DNA from: Clostridia bacterium
Lineage (GTDB): Bacteria > Bacillota > Clostridia > Christensenellales > Aristaeellaceae
DNA: 64,000 nt
NCBI GenBank assembly: GCA_017463245.1
Contig: JAFTPN010000014.1
Coordinates: 1 to 64,000 of the forward strand
Direction: 5' to 3'
Shown piece after piece: positions 26,694 through 35,963 of this stretch. The notes below the pieces were generated by a model. The model did not search any database, was not told the origin of the DNA, and was given only the letters and a program-made list of their open reading frames with translations. The position numbers and the translations under genes were made by a program. Positions within the stretch are counted from its first letter, which is position 1. Each line of letters starts with the position of its first letter.

Positions 26694-27134
26694 ATGCTGA
26701 TGCCCAAGAGAGTTAAGCGCCGCAAGGTGTTCCGTGGCCGCATGAAGGGTGCCGCTCATCGCGGTAACTTCATCGCCTACGGCGAGTATGGCCTGCAGGC
26801 GATGGAGCCCTGCTGGGTGACCTCCCAGCAGATCGAGGCCGCTCGTATCGCCCTGACCCGCTACACCAAGCGTGGCGGCCAGGTGTGGATCAAGATTTTC
26901 CCCGACAAGCCTGTTACTGAGAAGCCCGCTGAGACCCGAATGGGTTCCGGCAAGGGTTCTCCCGAATACTGGGTCGCAGTTGTGAAGCCCGGCCGTGTGC
27001 TGTTTGAGGTTGCCGGCGTCTCCGAGGAGATCGCCCGCGAGGCTCTGCGCCTGGCCAGCCACAAGCTGCCCCTGAAGACCAAGTTCATCAAGCGTGCTGA
27101 TGAAGCCAAGACTGAAGCGGGTGGTGAAGAATAA
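26694..27134 (+). CDS. rplP: 50S ribosomal protein L16
   Basis: Central-protuberance protein near the A-site tRNA elbow; 146 residues. It begins [19 protein letters not shown] and carries [19 protein letters not shown] near 82-100, the segment with the Arg hydroxylated in some bacteria. Overlaps rpmC by one base. Confidence 0.97.
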   Translation: MLMPKRVKRRKVFRGRMKGAAHRGNFIAYGEYGLQAMEPCWVTSQQIEAARIALTRYTKRGGQVWIKIFPDKPVTEKPAETRMGSGKGSPEYWVAVVKPGRVLFEVAGVSEEIAREALRLASHKLPLKTKFIKRADEAKTEAGGEE

Positions 27135-27325
27135 TGAAGGCAAATGAATTCTCCGCTATGAATAAGGAGCAGCTGACTGCCAAGGTCGCGGAACTCAAGA
27201 GCGAGCTGTTCAACCTTCGTTTCCAGCTTGCCACCGGTCAGCTGCAGAACACCATGCAGATCACCGCTGTCAAGCGCGACATCGCTCGTGCCAAGACCGT
27301 TCTTCGCCTCAAGGAGCAGGCGTAA
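27134..27325 (+). CDS. rpmC: 50S ribosomal protein L29
   Basis: Two-helix protein by the tunnel exit, 63 residues. It contains the typical [19 protein letters not shown] (near 22-40) and [12 protein letters not shown] at the end. Coupled to rplP through ATAATGA. Confidence 0.97.
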   Translation: MKANEFSAMNKEQLTAKVAELKSELFNLRFQLATGQLQNTMQITAVKRDIARAKTVLRLKEQA

Positions 27326-27353
27326 GAGTTACTGAAAGGAGGCAGCCGCTTCA

Positions 27354-27629
27354 ATGTCTGAAATCAACAACACTCAGGAGCGTGGTCTGCGCAAGACCCG
27401 AATCGGCGTTGTCGTGTCCGACAAGATGGACAAGACCTGCGTCATTCAGATCAAGACCCGCGTCCGTCATCCCCTGTATGGCAAGATCATGAACCAGACC
27501 AGCAAGCTGAAGGTGCATGATGAGAACAACGAGTGCGGTATCGGCGACACCATCAAGGTGATGGAGACCCGCCCGCTGTCCAAGGACAAGCGCTGGCGCC
27601 TGGTCGAGATCATCGAGAAGGCCAAGTAA
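27354..27629 (+). CDS. rpsQ: 30S ribosomal protein S17
   Basis: OB-fold primary 16S rRNA binder, 91 residues: [19 protein letters not shown], then [20 protein letters not shown] and [17 protein letters not shown] short extra N-terminus ([10 protein letters not shown]) precedes the core. AAAGGAGG upstream. Confidence 0.97.
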   Translation: MSEINNTQERGLRKTRIGVVVSDKMDKTCVIQIKTRVRHPLYGKIMNQTSKLKVHDENNECGIGDTIKVMETRPLSKDKRWRLVEIIEKAK

Positions 27630-27653
27630 TCCGCACGTTAAGGAGGAAAAACT

Positions 27654-28022
27654 ATGATTCAGCCGCAAACCCGGCTTAAGGTCGCCGATAACTCCGGCGC
27701 CAAGGAAATCATGTGCATCCGCGTGCTGGGCGGTTCTTTCCGTCGCGATGGCTCCATCGGTGATATCATCGTGGCCAGCGTGAAGAGCGCCACCCCCGGC
27801 GGCACCGTGAAGAAGGGCGATGTGGTCAAGGCCGTTATCGTCCGTATGCGCAAGAACAAGCGTCGTCCCGATGGCTCTTACATCAAGTTCGACGACAACG
27901 CTGCCGTCATCATCAACGACAGCAAGATGCCCCGTGGCACCCGTATCTTTGGACCCGTCGCCCGCGAGCTGCGTGAGAAGGACTTCATGAAGATCGTCTC
28001 TCTGGCTCCCGAAGTTCTGTAA
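27654..28022 (+). CDS. rplN: 50S ribosomal protein L14
   Basis: Intersubunit-bridge protein of 122 residues with the standard length. It starts [18 protein letters not shown] and ends [22 protein letters not shown]-type site upstream. Confidence 0.98.
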   Translation: MIQPQTRLKVADNSGAKEIMCIRVLGGSFRRDGSIGDIIVASVKSATPGGTVKKGDVVKAVIVRMRKNKRRPDGSYIKFDDNAAVIINDSKMPRGTRIFGPVARELREKDFMKIVSLAPEVL

Positions 28023-28036
28023 GGAGGTAAAACGAT

Positions 28037-28372
28037 ATGCACGTTAAGTCTAATGATCAGGTCGTTGTCATCTCCGGCAAGGACAAGGGCGTAAAGGGCA
28101 AGGTTACCGCCGCTTTCCCCAAGACCGGCCGCGTTATCGTTGAGGGCGTGAACGTTGCTACCAAGCACCAGAAGGCCCGCAACCAGATGCAGCCCGGCGG
28201 CATCATCAAGAAGGAGCTCCCCATCGATGCTTCCAACGTGATGCTGGTTTGCTCCAAGTGCGGCAAGGCCACCCGCGTGGCTCACAAGGTCACCACCGTG
28301 ACTGGTGAGAACGGCAAGGCCACCCGCAAGATGGTTCGCGTGTGCAAGAAGTGCAACGCGGAAATTGACTGA
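28037..28372 (+). CDS. rplX: 50S ribosomal protein L24, zinc-type
   Basis: Assembly-initiating KOW protein of 111 residues. VVISGKDKGVKGKV is the KOW motif near residues 8-21. The C-terminal part carries two CxxC pairs (CSKCG near 72 and CKKC near 104), a zinc-ribbon form found in many Firmicutes. AAGGAGG upstream. Confidence 0.97.
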   Translation: MHVKSNDQVVVISGKDKGVKGKVTAAFPKTGRVIVEGVNVATKHQKARNQMQPGGIIKKELPIDASNVMLVCSKCGKATRVAHKVTTVTGENGKATRKMVRVCKKCNAEID

Positions 28373-28390
28373 TAAAGGAGGAAAAGCCAA

Positions 28391-28936
28391 ATGGCTACCC
28401 GTTTGAAGGAAAAGTACCTGGCCGAGGCTGTTCCTGCTTTGCAGCAGAAGTTCAGCTACAAGAACGTCATGGAAATCCCCAAGCTGGAAAAGATCGTCAT
28501 CAACATGGGTCTGGGCGAGTGCAAGGACAACGCCAAGTCCCTGGAGGTGGCTGTGAATGAGCTGACTGCCATCGCTGGCCAGAAGCCCATGGTTACCAAG
28601 GCCAAGAAGTCCATCGCCAACTTCAAGCTGCGCGAAGGTCAGTCTGTTGGCGCCAAGGTGACCCTGCGCGGCGCCCGCATGGAAGAGTTCATGGACAAGC
28701 TCGTGAGCGTTGCGCTCCCCCGTGTGCGCGACTTCCGCGGCGTGAGCACCAAGGCCTTCGACGGCCGCGGCAATTACGCCCTGGGCATCAAGGAGCAGCT
28801 GCTCTTCCCCGAAATCGAGTATGACAAGGTTGAGAAGATCCGCGGTATGGAAATGATCTTCGTTACCACTGCCAAGACCGACGAGGAGTGCATGGAGCTC
28901 CTGCGACTGCTGGGCATGCCCTTTGCGCAGGCGTAA
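28391..28936 (+). CDS. rplE: 50S ribosomal protein L5
   Basis: 5S rRNA-binding protein of 181 residues. Landmarks are [20 protein letters not shown] near 23-42, [19 protein letters not shown] near 59-77 and the C-terminal [20 protein letters not shown]. Confidence 0.98.
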   Translation: MATRLKEKYLAEAVPALQQKFSYKNVMEIPKLEKIVINMGLGECKDNAKSLEVAVNELTAIAGQKPMVTKAKKSIANFKLREGQSVGAKVTLRGARMEEFMDKLVSVALPRVRDFRGVSTKAFDGRGNYALGIKEQLLFPEIEYDKVEKIRGMEMIFVTTAKTDEECMELLRLLGMPFAQA

Positions 28937-28955
28937 TTGAAGGAGGAAAAATCAA

Positions 28956-29141
28956 GTGGCTAAGACGAGTATGAAACTCAAGCAGGCGAGGACCCCCAAG
29001 TTCTCCACCCGCGCTTACACCCGTTGCCGCCTGTGCGGTCGTCCGCACTCTGTGCTGCGCAAGTACGGTGTATGCCGTATCTGCTTCAGAGAGCTGGCCT
29101 ACAAGGGCCAAATCCCCGGTGTCCGCAAGGCCAGCTGGTAA
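28956..29141 (+). CDS. rpsN: 30S ribosomal protein S14, type Z
   Basis: Zinc-containing short S14 of 61 residues, with [20 protein letters not shown] giving the two CxxC pairs. GTG start with AAGGAGG upstream. A zinc-free paralogue, often induced under zinc limitation in other bacteria, is not in this window. Confidence 0.97.
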   Translation: MAKTSMKLKQARTPKFSTRAYTRCRLCGRPHSVLRKYGVCRICFRELAYKGQIPGVRKASW

Positions 29142-29171
29142 GCGGGGAACAGAACGGAAGGAGGTACCATC

Positions 29172-29573
29172 ATGGTTGTGAATGATCCCATTGCCGATAT
29201 GCTCACCCGCATCCGCAACGCACAGATCGCCAAGCACGACGCTGTGACGCTGCCTGCCAGCAACACGAAGAAGGCCATCGCCAAGATTCTGCTGAACGAA
29301 GGCTACGTGAAGGCTGTGGACTACATCGACGACGGCCTGCAGGGCGAGATCAAGATTACCCTGAAGTACGTCAACGGCAAGCAGACTCCCGTTATCGCGG
29401 GTCTGAAGCGTATTTCTAAGCCCGGCCTGCGTGTGTATGCGCGCTGCGAAGAGCTGCCCAAGGTTCTGGGCGGCCTGGGCATCGCCATCATCAGCACCAG
29501 CAAGGGTCTGATGACCGACAAGGAAGCACGGAAGAACGCCATCGGCGGCGAAGTGCTGGCTTACATCTGGTAA
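29172..29573 (+). CDS. rpsH: 30S ribosomal protein S8
   Basis: Primary 16S rRNA binder and, in Escherichia coli, translational repressor of the spc operon; 133 residues. It begins [17 protein letters not shown] and contains [13 protein letters not shown] and [18 protein letters not shown] near the C-terminus. Confidence 0.98.
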   Translation: MVVNDPIADMLTRIRNAQIAKHDAVTLPASNTKKAIAKILLNEGYVKAVDYIDDGLQGEIKITLKYVNGKQTPVIAGLKRISKPGLRVYARCEELPKVLGGLGIAIISTSKGLMTDKEARKNAIGGEVLAYIW

Positions 29574-29602
29574 TAACCGACACGTCATTGGAGGTGTAAA
29601 GT

Positions 29603-30148
29603 ATGTCTCGTATCGGAAGACTTCCGATCACTGTTCCTGCGGGCGTGACGGTTACTGTCAGCGAAGGCAACCTGGTGACGGTGAAGGGTCCCAAGGGCAC
29701 CCTGACCCAGAAGGTTGCTGCTGAACTCACCGTGAAGCAGGAGGGCAATGTCCTAACTGTTGAGCGTCCCAACGATAAGAAGCAGAACCGTGCTTTCCAC
29801 GGTCTGTATCGTACCCTGATCAACAACATGGTCATTGGCGTGACCGAAGGTTTCGCCAAGACGCTGGAGCTGGTTGGTACCGGCTACCGCGCCGCTGCCG
29901 AGGGCGGCAAGAAGCTGAACATCAACATCGGCTTCTCCCACCCCGTGATCATCGATGCCCCCGAAAATGTGACCTTCGAGACCCCCAACGCGAACACCAT
30001 CATCGTGAAGGGTATCGACAAGCAGGTCGTGGGCAACCTTGCTGCTGACATCCGCGCTGTACGCAAGCCTGAACCCTATCATGGCAAGGGCATCAAGTAC
30101 CAGAGCGAGCACATCCGCCGCAAGGAAGGCAAGACCGGTAAGAAGTAA
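29603..30148 (+). CDS. rplF: 50S ribosomal protein L6
   Basis: Factor-binding-site protein near the sarcin-ricin loop, 181 residues. It starts [17 protein letters not shown] and ends [20 protein letters not shown], the standard signature. Confidence 0.98.
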   Translation: MSRIGRLPITVPAGVTVTVSEGNLVTVKGPKGTLTQKVAAELTVKQEGNVLTVERPNDKKQNRAFHGLYRTLINNMVIGVTEGFAKTLELVGTGYRAAAEGGKKLNINIGFSHPVIIDAPENVTFETPNANTIIVKGIDKQVVGNLAADIRAVRKPEPYHGKGIKYQSEHIRRKEGKTGKK

Positions 30149-30166
30149 GAAAGGGAGTGACTGCAA

Positions 30167-30535
30167 ATGTTCAAGAAGCGTGACCGTAATGAGATCCGCG
30201 TGATCCGTCATGCCCGCGTCCGCAAGAAGATCAGCGGCACCCCCGATATGCCGCGTCTGTCTGTGTACCGCTCTAACAAGCACATCCAGGCTCAGCTGAT
30301 CGACGACGTCGCCGGCAAGACCCTGTGTGCTGCTTCCACCCTGGAGAAGGACATTCAGTCTCAGCTGAATGAACTGGACAAGAAGGGTGCTGCCAAGCTC
30401 GTTGGCAAGCTGATCGGCGAGCGTGCTGTCCAGGCTGGCATCAAGGCCGTGGTGTTCGACCGCGGTGGCTATGTCTACACTGGCCGCGTGGCGGAAGTCG
30501 CCGCGGGCGCCCGTGAAGCCGGACTCGATTTCTAA
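30167..30535 (+). CDS. rplR: 50S ribosomal protein L18
   Basis: 5S rRNA-binding protein of 122 residues. Landmarks: [40 protein letters not shown] and terminal EAGLDF. GGGAG site upstream. Confidence 0.98.
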   Translation: MFKKRDRNEIRVIRHARVRKKISGTPDMPRLSVYRSNKHIQAQLIDDVAGKTLCAASTLEKDIQSQLNELDKKGAAKLVGKLIGERAVQAGIKAVVFDRGGYVYTGRVAEVAAGAREAGLDF

Positions 30536-30555
30536 TCAGAAGGAGGACACACGCA

Positions 30556-31053
30556 ATGCAACGCTACGAACAGGTCAGCGAATTCAAGGATCGTCTGGTC
30601 GCTGTCAATCGCGTGTCCAAGACCGTTAAGGGCGGCCGCAATATGCGGTTCTCCGCTCTGGTCGTGGTCGGCGATGAAAACGGCCGCGTCGGTTGCGGCA
30701 TGGGCAAGGCTGCCGAAGTCCCCGAGGCTATCCGCAAGGCTACCGAGGCTGCCAAGAAGCACCTGGTGAACGTGCCCCTGTGCGGCACCACCATTCCCCA
30801 TGAAAGCACCGGCTACTACAGCACTGCCAAGTCTGTGCTGCTGCCCGCTCCCGAAGGTACCGGCGTGATCGCCGGCGGCGCCGCCCGCGCTGTGCTGGAG
30901 CTGGCTGGTGTGAAGGACATCCGTACCAAGTCCTTCGGCACCAACAATCCCATCAACATGGTGAAGGCTACTCTGGAAGCGCTCAAGCAGCTGCGCAGCG
31001 CCGAGGAAGTTGCCAAGATGCGCGGCAAGACCGTGGAAGAACTGCTGGGCTAA
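30556..31053 (+). CDS. rpsE: 30S ribosomal protein S5
   Basis: Decoding-fidelity protein of 165 residues. It carries [20 protein letters not shown] near residues 16-35 and [19 protein letters not shown] near 101-119. AAGGAGG upstream. Confidence 0.98.
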   Translation: MQRYEQVSEFKDRLVAVNRVSKTVKGGRNMRFSALVVVGDENGRVGCGMGKAAEVPEAIRKATEAAKKHLVNVPLCGTTIPHESTGYYSTAKSVLLPAPEGTGVIAGGAARAVLELAGVKDIRTKSFGTNNPINMVKATLEALKQLRSAEEVAKMRGKTVEELLG

Positions 31054-31066
31054 GGAGGATATGACG

Positions 31067-31249
31067 ATGAAGCTCAAGATCACCCTGATCAAGTCTCCCA
31101 TCGCCAGCCTGCCCAAGCACAAGGCTACGGTGGCTGCGATGGGCCTGAAGAAGGTCGGCCAGACCGTGATTCAGCCCGATAACGCCTGCGTCCGCGGGCA
31201 GATCTTCGCCGTGAAGCACATGGTGAAGGTTGAAGAAGTCAACGAGTAA
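31067..31249 (+). CDS. rpmD: 50S ribosomal protein L30
   Basis: Small L30 of 60 residues: MKLKITLIKSPIASLPKHKA and QPDNACVRGQIFAVKHMVKV. ATG 31067 is chosen because it lies eight bases after AAGGAGG; ATG 31061, two residues earlier, is too close to that site. Confidence 0.96.
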   Translation: MKLKITLIKSPIASLPKHKATVAAMGLKKVGQTVIQPDNACVRGQIFAVKHMVKVEEVNE

Positions 31250-31264
31250 AGGAGGGAAACCCCA

Positions 31265-31705
31265 ATGAAACTGCACGAGTTGCACCCCGCTGCCGGTTCC
31301 ACCACCGCTGAAAAGCGTCTGGGCCGCGGCGTTGGTTCCGGTCTGGGCAAGACCTCCGGCAAGGGCCACAAGGGCGCCAAGGCTCGCAGCGGCGGCGGCA
31401 AGCGCCCCGGCTTCGAAGGCGGCCAGATGCCCCTGTATCGTCGCGTTCCTAAGCGCGGCTTCACCAACATCTTTGGCACCGACTATGCCTGTGTCAACGT
31501 TGAGCGTCTTGAGATCTTCAACGACGGCGATGTGGTAACTGCCCAGTCCCTGATCGAGGCCGGCATCATCAAGAAGACCCTGGATGGCGTGAAGATCATG
31601 GGCAATGGTGACCTGACCAAGAAGCTCACCGTTCAGGCTGCCAAGTTCACCGCCTCCGCTAAGGAAAAGATTGAGGCTCTCGGCGGGAAAGCCGAGGTGA
31701 TCTGA
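31265..31705 (+). CDS. rplO: 50S ribosomal protein L15
   Basis: Late-assembly protein of 146 residues. The extended Gly/Arg/Lys-rich N-terminal arm ([19 protein letters not shown]) and [18 protein letters not shown] are diagnostic. secY starts two bases after it. Confidence 0.98.
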   Translation: MKLHELHPAAGSTTAEKRLGRGVGSGLGKTSGKGHKGAKARSGGGKRPGFEGGQMPLYRRVPKRGFTNIFGTDYACVNVERLEIFNDGDVVTAQSLIEAGIIKKTLDGVKIMGNGDLTKKLTVQAAKFTASAKEKIEALGGKAEVI

Positions 31706-31706
31706 C

Positions 31707-32984
31707 ATGCTGGAATCTCTGCGTAAAGTATGGAAGATCGAAGACCTGCGCAAGAAGCTGATCTACACCTTCTTGATGCTGCTGCTCTATCGCCTGGTGG
31801 GCGTTATCCCCGCCCCCGGCGTAGACGCGGCCAAGGTCATGACCTCTGCCGGCACTGACCTGCCCCTGCTGGAGCTGGTCAACATGATGACTGGTAATGC
31901 GTTCTCCCAGATGACCATCATGGCCATGGGTATTACGCCTTACATCAACGCCTCCATTATCATGCAGCTGCTGACCATCGCCATTCCGGCGCTGGAGCGC
32001 ATGTCTCGTGATGAAGAGGGCGGCCGCGAAAAGATTCAGCGCATCAGCCGCTATGTGACTGTTGCTCTGGCTGCCGTGCAGGCCATTGGCCTGGTGGCTG
32101 GCCTGGGCTACATCAAGGCTGGCTGGCTGAACTACGTGCTGGTTGGCGTTTCCATGGCTGGCGGTACTGCCCTGGCCATGTGGATCGGCGAGCGTATCAC
32201 CGACAAGGGTGTCGGCAACGGCATTTCCCTGCTGATCTTCGCCGGTATCATCTCCAACCTGTTCAACGGCATCATTTCTCTGTTCTCCACCGCTATCACC
32301 ACTGGCACCGCCTCCGCCTGGATTGCTGCCCTGAGCATCATCGTTGTGGCGATCGTGATGACCGTGCTGGTGACCTTCATCGACCTGGGCGAGCGCCGGA
32401 TCCCCCTGCAGATCGCCAAGCAGGTGAAGGGTCGCCGTGTGTATGGTGGCCAGAGCACCCACATGACCCTGAAGGTGGTCTCTGTGGGCGTTATGCCGAT
32501 GATCTTCGCCTATTCCTTCCTGGCGTTCCCTGGCACCCTGATCCAGCTGATCGGCGGTACCTCCAGCGGCGCCTACATCTGGTGGATGACCTACATGAAC
32601 AGCGGCAGCGTGTGGTATATGATCATCTCCGCTCTGCTGATCGTGGCCTTCACCTTCTTCTATTCCTCCATCAGCTTCGACCCCAAGAAGCAGGCCGAGC
32701 AGCTGGTGCAGCAGGGCGCGGTGATCCCCGGTACTCGTGGTAAGAACATCCAGAAGTACCTGCAGAACACCGTGAGCCGTCTGAACCTGTTTGCCGCTCT
32801 GTTCCTGGCCGTGCTGGCTGCCGTTCCCACGCTGCTGACTGCTGGCCTGAGTGCTCAGGTGCCCTTCGCGGCTTCCTCCATTCTGATCGGCGTGAGCGTG
32901 TCTCTGGAGTTCATCCGCACTATTCAGGGCGAGATGAGCGTCCGCGGCATCGAGATGGATATGGAAAACGGCGGCTTCATGTAA
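31707..32984 (+). CDS. secY: Preprotein translocase subunit SecY
   Basis: Ten-helix channel of the Sec translocon, 425 residues. Landmarks include MLLLYRLVGVIPAPGVD near helix 1, MGITPYINASIIMQLLTIAI, GNGISLLIFAGIISN near 170-184, and the cytosolic loop FIDLGERRIPLQIAKQVKGR near 224-243. Its position after rplO is standard. Two perfect hairpins without a T run follow. Confidence 0.98.
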   Translation: MLESLRKVWKIEDLRKKLIYTFLMLLLYRLVGVIPAPGVDAAKVMTSAGTDLPLLELVNMMTGNAFSQMTIMAMGITPYINASIIMQLLTIAIPALERMSRDEEGGREKIQRISRYVTVALAAVQAIGLVAGLGYIKAGWLNYVLVGVSMAGGTALAMWIGERITDKGVGNGISLLIFAGIISNLFNGIISLFSTAITTGTASAWIAALSIIVVAIVMTVLVTFIDLGERRIPLQIAKQVKGRRVYGGQSTHMTLKVVSVGVMPMIFAYSFLAFPGTLIQLIGGTSSGAYIWWMTYMNSGSVWYMIISALLIVAFTFFYSSISFDPKKQAEQLVQQGAVIPGTRGKNIQKYLQNTVSRLNLFAALFLAVLAAVPTLLTAGLSAQVPFAASSILIGVSVSLEFIRTIQGEMSVRGIEMDMENGGFM

Positions 32985-32995
32985 GCTGCTCAAGG

Positions 32996-33062
32996 CCATG
33001 CACCGGCGCCGCAACAGGTGCCGGTGCATGGTTGCTTCACACACAAGGCAGGATAATCCTGC
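32996..33062 (+). other. Two perfect hairpins between secY and adk
   Basis: CCATGCACCGGC / GCCGGTGCATGG (12 bp, loop 33008-33019) followed by GGCAGGA-taa-TCCTGCC at about 33046-33062. Neither has a T run, so they may be processing sites or stabilisers rather than terminators. Confidence 0.5.
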
Positions 33063-33099
33063 CAAATACTCGCGCAAGGATTCTGAAAGGAGCGCCGGA

Positions 33100-33726
33100 A
33101 TGAATATCATCTTTCTGGGACCTCCCGGTGCCGGCAAGGGCACGCAGGCACAGCGCATCTGCGCTGCACTGAACATTCCTCAGATCTCCACGGGCGACAT
33201 TCTGCGCCGTGCGATCAAGGAACAGACCCCCACCGGTCTGAAAGCAAAATCCTACATCGACGCTGGTAAGCTGGTGCCCGACGAGGTCATCATCGACATC
33301 GTGAAGGATCGCCTGGCCATGGATGACTGCCAGAATGGCTACATTCTGGATGGCTTCCCCCGCACCGTTCCCCAGGCGGAGGCGCTGACGCATATTGCGA
33401 ACATCGACTCCGTGATCGAACTGGCTGTGGACGACCAGCACCTGATCAACCGCCTGAGCGGCCGCCGTGTGTGCCTCAAGTGCGGCGCGACGTATCACAT
33501 TTCCCTGCTGGATGGCAAGACCACCTGCGCCGCCTGCGGCGAAGAGCTGATCCAGCGTGATGACGACAAGGCCGAGACTGTGCTCAACCGCCTCACCGTC
33601 TATCACGATCAGACTGCCCCCCTGGTCTCCTTCTATGAGGAGAAGGGCCTGCTGCACCGCATCGACGGCGCGCAGGGTATGGACGTGATCTTCCAGTCCA
33701 TCATGGAAACTTTAGGGGTCAAGTAA
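33100..33726 (+). CDS. adk: Adenylate kinase, zinc-lid form
   Basis: AMP + ATP to 2 ADP, cytoplasmic. The P-loop GPPGAGKGTQ lies at residues 7-16, STGDILR near 30, and DGFPRTVPQAEAL near 84-96. The lid holds CLKC...CAAC (near 126-147), the four-Cys zinc site of Gram-positive enzymes. The ATG at 33100 follows GAAAGGAG; longer in-frame versions would include the hairpins. Overlaps map by one base. Confidence 0.97.
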   Translation: MNIIFLGPPGAGKGTQAQRICAALNIPQISTGDILRRAIKEQTPTGLKAKSYIDAGKLVPDEVIIDIVKDRLAMDDCQNGYILDGFPRTVPQAEALTHIANIDSVIELAVDDQHLINRLSGRRVCLKCGATYHISLLDGKTTCAACGEELIQRDDDKAETVLNRLTVYHDQTAPLVSFYEEKGLLHRIDGAQGMDVIFQSIMETLGVK

Positions 33727-34502
33727 TGATTAGTTTGAAAAATCCCGACCAGATCGGGAAAATGCGCGAAGCGGGCGCGCTCCTCTACGAGGTGCTGCAA
33801 AAGCTGCGCGAAGCTGTGAAGCCCGGTGTTTCCACCGCTGCCCTGGATGTGTATGCCGAGCAGCTGATCAGGAAAAACCATGCCATCCCTTCCTTCCTGA
33901 ACTACCAGGGCTACCCTGCCTCCATCTGCGCTTCGGTCGACGACGCGGTGGTGCATGGCATCCCCTCGGAAGAACAGATTTTGAAGGAAGGTCAGATCAT
34001 CAGCATCGACTGCGGTCTGGTGCTGGATGGCTGGCAGGCTGACAGCGCATTCACCATGGGTGTTGGCGAGATCTCCGCCCAGGCGGAAGCCCTGATCGAG
34101 ATTACCGAGCAGTGCTTCTGGAAGGGCGTGCGTCAAGCTGTTGTGGGCAACCGCCTGGGGGACATCGGTCACGCTGTCCAGACCTGGGCGGAGGATCACG
34201 GCTGCGGCGTTATCCGCGACCTGACGGGTCACGGCATTGGCCGCGAAATGCACGAGGATCCTGCCGTGTACAACTTTGGCGAGCCCGGCCGCGGCCTGCG
34301 CCTGCGCAAGGGCATGACCCTGGCCATCGAGCCCATGATTTCCGCCGGTGACTGGCGTGTGACCGTGGATGACGACGAGTGGTGCTATCGCACCCGCGAC
34401 CGCTCCCTCTGCTCTCACTACGAGCACACCATTGCGATCACGGAAGACGGCCTGCCTGAGATCCTCACGCTTCCCGGCTTTGTCTGGAAGGAGGAGGACT
34501 GA
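33726..34502 (+). CDS. map: Methionine aminopeptidase, type I
   Basis: Removes N-terminal Met from nascent proteins. The metal and active-site residues appear in order: VVHGIPS (His near 76), SIDCGLVLDGWQADSAFT (two Asp), TGHGIGREMHEDP, LAIEPM and YEHTIAITEDG. 258 residues. One-base overlaps on both sides place it firmly in the operon. Confidence 0.97.
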   Translation: MISLKNPDQIGKMREAGALLYEVLQKLREAVKPGVSTAALDVYAEQLIRKNHAIPSFLNYQGYPASICASVDDAVVHGIPSEEQILKEGQIISIDCGLVLDGWQADSAFTMGVGEISAQAEALIEITEQCFWKGVRQAVVGNRLGDIGHAVQTWAEDHGCGVIRDLTGHGIGREMHEDPAVYNFGEPGRGLRLRKGMTLAIEPMISAGDWRVTVDDDEWCYRTRDRSLCSHYEHTIAITEDGLPEILTLPGFVWKEED

Positions 34503-34801
34503 TGGAGCGGCTTCCCTTTGAAATTGGTCGCGCCGTCCAGTCCCGACAGGGACGCGACGCGGGACGCTGCTTCGTGATCCTTCAGGTGGTGGACGAGCAA
34601 TTTGTGATGATGGCCGATGGCCTGACCCGCAAGCTGGACCACCCCAAGAAAAAGAAAGTCAAGCATTTGCATCCCAAGCCCTATGTGATGGAAGGCGTTG
34701 CCGAGGGGATTGCCTCGCGGCAGCTGCTGGACAGCGACCTGAGGAAGTTCCTCAAACAGAACGGGCTTGAAATCGACCAGCCGCTGTGCAAGGAGGGCTG
34801 A
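34502..34801 (+). CDS. KOW-domain RNA-binding protein (L14e-like)
   Basis: Basic protein of 99 residues found in many Clostridia between map and infA. The N-terminal KOW-type strand reads [20 protein letters not shown] (near 8-27), followed by [21 protein letters not shown]. It resembles ribosomal L14e-type folds and probably binds rRNA or assists translation; no precise function is known. Its start overlaps the map stop. Confidence 0.82.
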   Translation: MERLPFEIGRAVQSRQGRDAGRCFVILQVVDEQFVMMADGLTRKLDHPKKKKVKHLHPKPYVMEGVAEGIASRQLLDSDLRKFLKQNGLEIDQPLCKEG

Positions 34802-34803
34802 AG

Positions 34804-35025
34804 TTGTCCAAGAGCGATGTCATCGAAATGGAAGGGAAAGTCGTAGAAGCCCTTCCCAACGCTATGTTCCAGGTTGAGCTGCCCAACGGCCACCAGATCA
34901 TGGCGCACATCTCCGGCAAGATGCGCATGAATTTCATCCGCATTTACCCCGGCGACAAAGTCACCATTGAGCTCTCTCCCTATGATCTGACCCGTGGCCG
35001 GATCACCTGGCGCAGCAAGGGCTAA
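34804..35025 (+). CDS. infA: Translation initiation factor IF-1
   Basis: OB-fold factor of 73 residues that binds the ribosomal A site during initiation. It reads [20 protein letters not shown] and ends with [14 protein letters not shown]. Translation appears to begin at TTG 34804, seven bases after AAGGAGG; the first in-frame ATG would cut off the conserved N-terminus. Confidence 0.95.
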   Translation: MSKSDVIEMEGKVVEALPNAMFQVELPNGHQIMAHISGKMRMNFIRIYPGDKVTIELSPYDLTRGRITWRSKG

Positions 35026-35091
35026 GATTTGCCAACTGGCGGGTGCTGCTTGTCAGCGCCCCGTGCAACCAAGGATACCATAAGGAGGTAA

Positions 35092-35211
<120 letters not shown>

Positions 35212-35226
35212 TTACCCCATGCAGTT

Positions 35227-35254
35227 AAGGCTCCGGTTCATCCGGAGCCTTTTC
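35227..35254 (+). terminator. Terminator of the S10-spc operon after rpmJ
   Basis: GGCTCCGG-ttcat-CCGGAGCC followed by TTTTCCCGTTTT, 17 bases after the rpmJ stop. Confidence 0.88.
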
Positions 35255-35276
35255 CCGTTTTCGGAAGGTGATCACA

Positions 35277-35768
35277 ATGAAAATCCGAGTTGACCTCCTG
35301 ACTCCGCAGCAGGAGGACGCCATCCGCGCCATCCACCGCGAGGACATCAGCGAAGCCTTTGTTGACACAGCAGACACCATCCTGGAGCTGCACCACTACG
35401 GCCTGGAGCATGGCTGCCTGGGGCATACCTTCGCCATTTATGCAGATGATGCTTGCATCGGCGTGCTGCTCCTGGGCGAGGCCATCCCCTGGGAGACCGA
35501 CCCGCCGGAAATGCGGGGCGTGCCCTTCTACCGCCTGATGGGCTTTGTGCTGGACAAGGCCTATCGCGGCCAGGGCATCGGCGCTTATGCGCTGGAAGAA
35601 GCCATCCGCTGGTGCTACCGGGACTTCGGCGTGCGTCCCATCGCGCTGGGCGTGCACAAAGAAAACCACGGTGCCGCCCGCTTCTACCTGCGCCACAACT
35701 TTGCAAAAACCGAATACATGGAAGGCAACGACTACTACTACCTGCGTTACCCCACAAACAAAAACTGA
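35277..35768 (+). CDS. GNAT family N-acetyltransferase
   Basis: Single-domain acetyltransferase of 163 residues. The acetyl-CoA loop RGQGIGAYALEEAIRW (Q/R-x-x-G-x-G/A) lies near residues 97-112, preceded by the strand YRLMGFVLDKAY, and the GVHKENHGAARFYLRHNF motif follows near 123-140. Acceptor unknown. ATG 35277 has GGAAGGTG upstream. Monocistronic between two terminators. Confidence 0.87.
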   Translation: MKIRVDLLTPQQEDAIRAIHREDISEAFVDTADTILELHHYGLEHGCLGHTFAIYADDACIGVLLLGEAIPWETDPPEMRGVPFYRLMGFVLDKAYRGQGIGAYALEEAIRWCYRDFGVRPIALGVHKENHGAARFYLRHNFAKTEYMEGNDYYYLRYPTNKN

Positions 35769-35798
35769 TCCGAAAACAAATCGGATCAGTTTATATAT
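35764..35798 (+). terminator. Terminator of the GNAT gene
   Basis: ACTGATCCGA / TCGGATCAGT stem with a TTATATATAT tail. The left arm includes the stop codon region. Confidence 0.75.
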
Positions 35799-35816
35799 AT
35801 ACGCCCCATCTCCCGC

Positions 35817-35963
35817 GTCGCGGCGCGACCGTATTCGCGCCGTGACCCCTCCTCGGAGACCAAAACGCCGCAGGATCCCCGAAAGGGATTCTAAAGGGAT
35901 GAAATCCCTTTAGCGGAGTCCAGAGGCAGCGCCTCTGGCGGGGTCCAGGGGCAGAGCCCCTGG
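35817..35963. repeat. Hairpin-module mosaic, including the 34-nt module
   Basis: Opens with a 34-base module (35817-35850) identical to 13221-13254 and, inverted, 49894-49927. It continues with AAAGGGAT...ATCCCTTT, CCAGAGGCAGCGCCTCTGG and CCAGGGGCAGAGCCCCTGG hairpins joined by GGAGTCCAGAG-like links. Reaches the stop codon of the DUF362 gene on the other strand. Confidence 0.8.
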
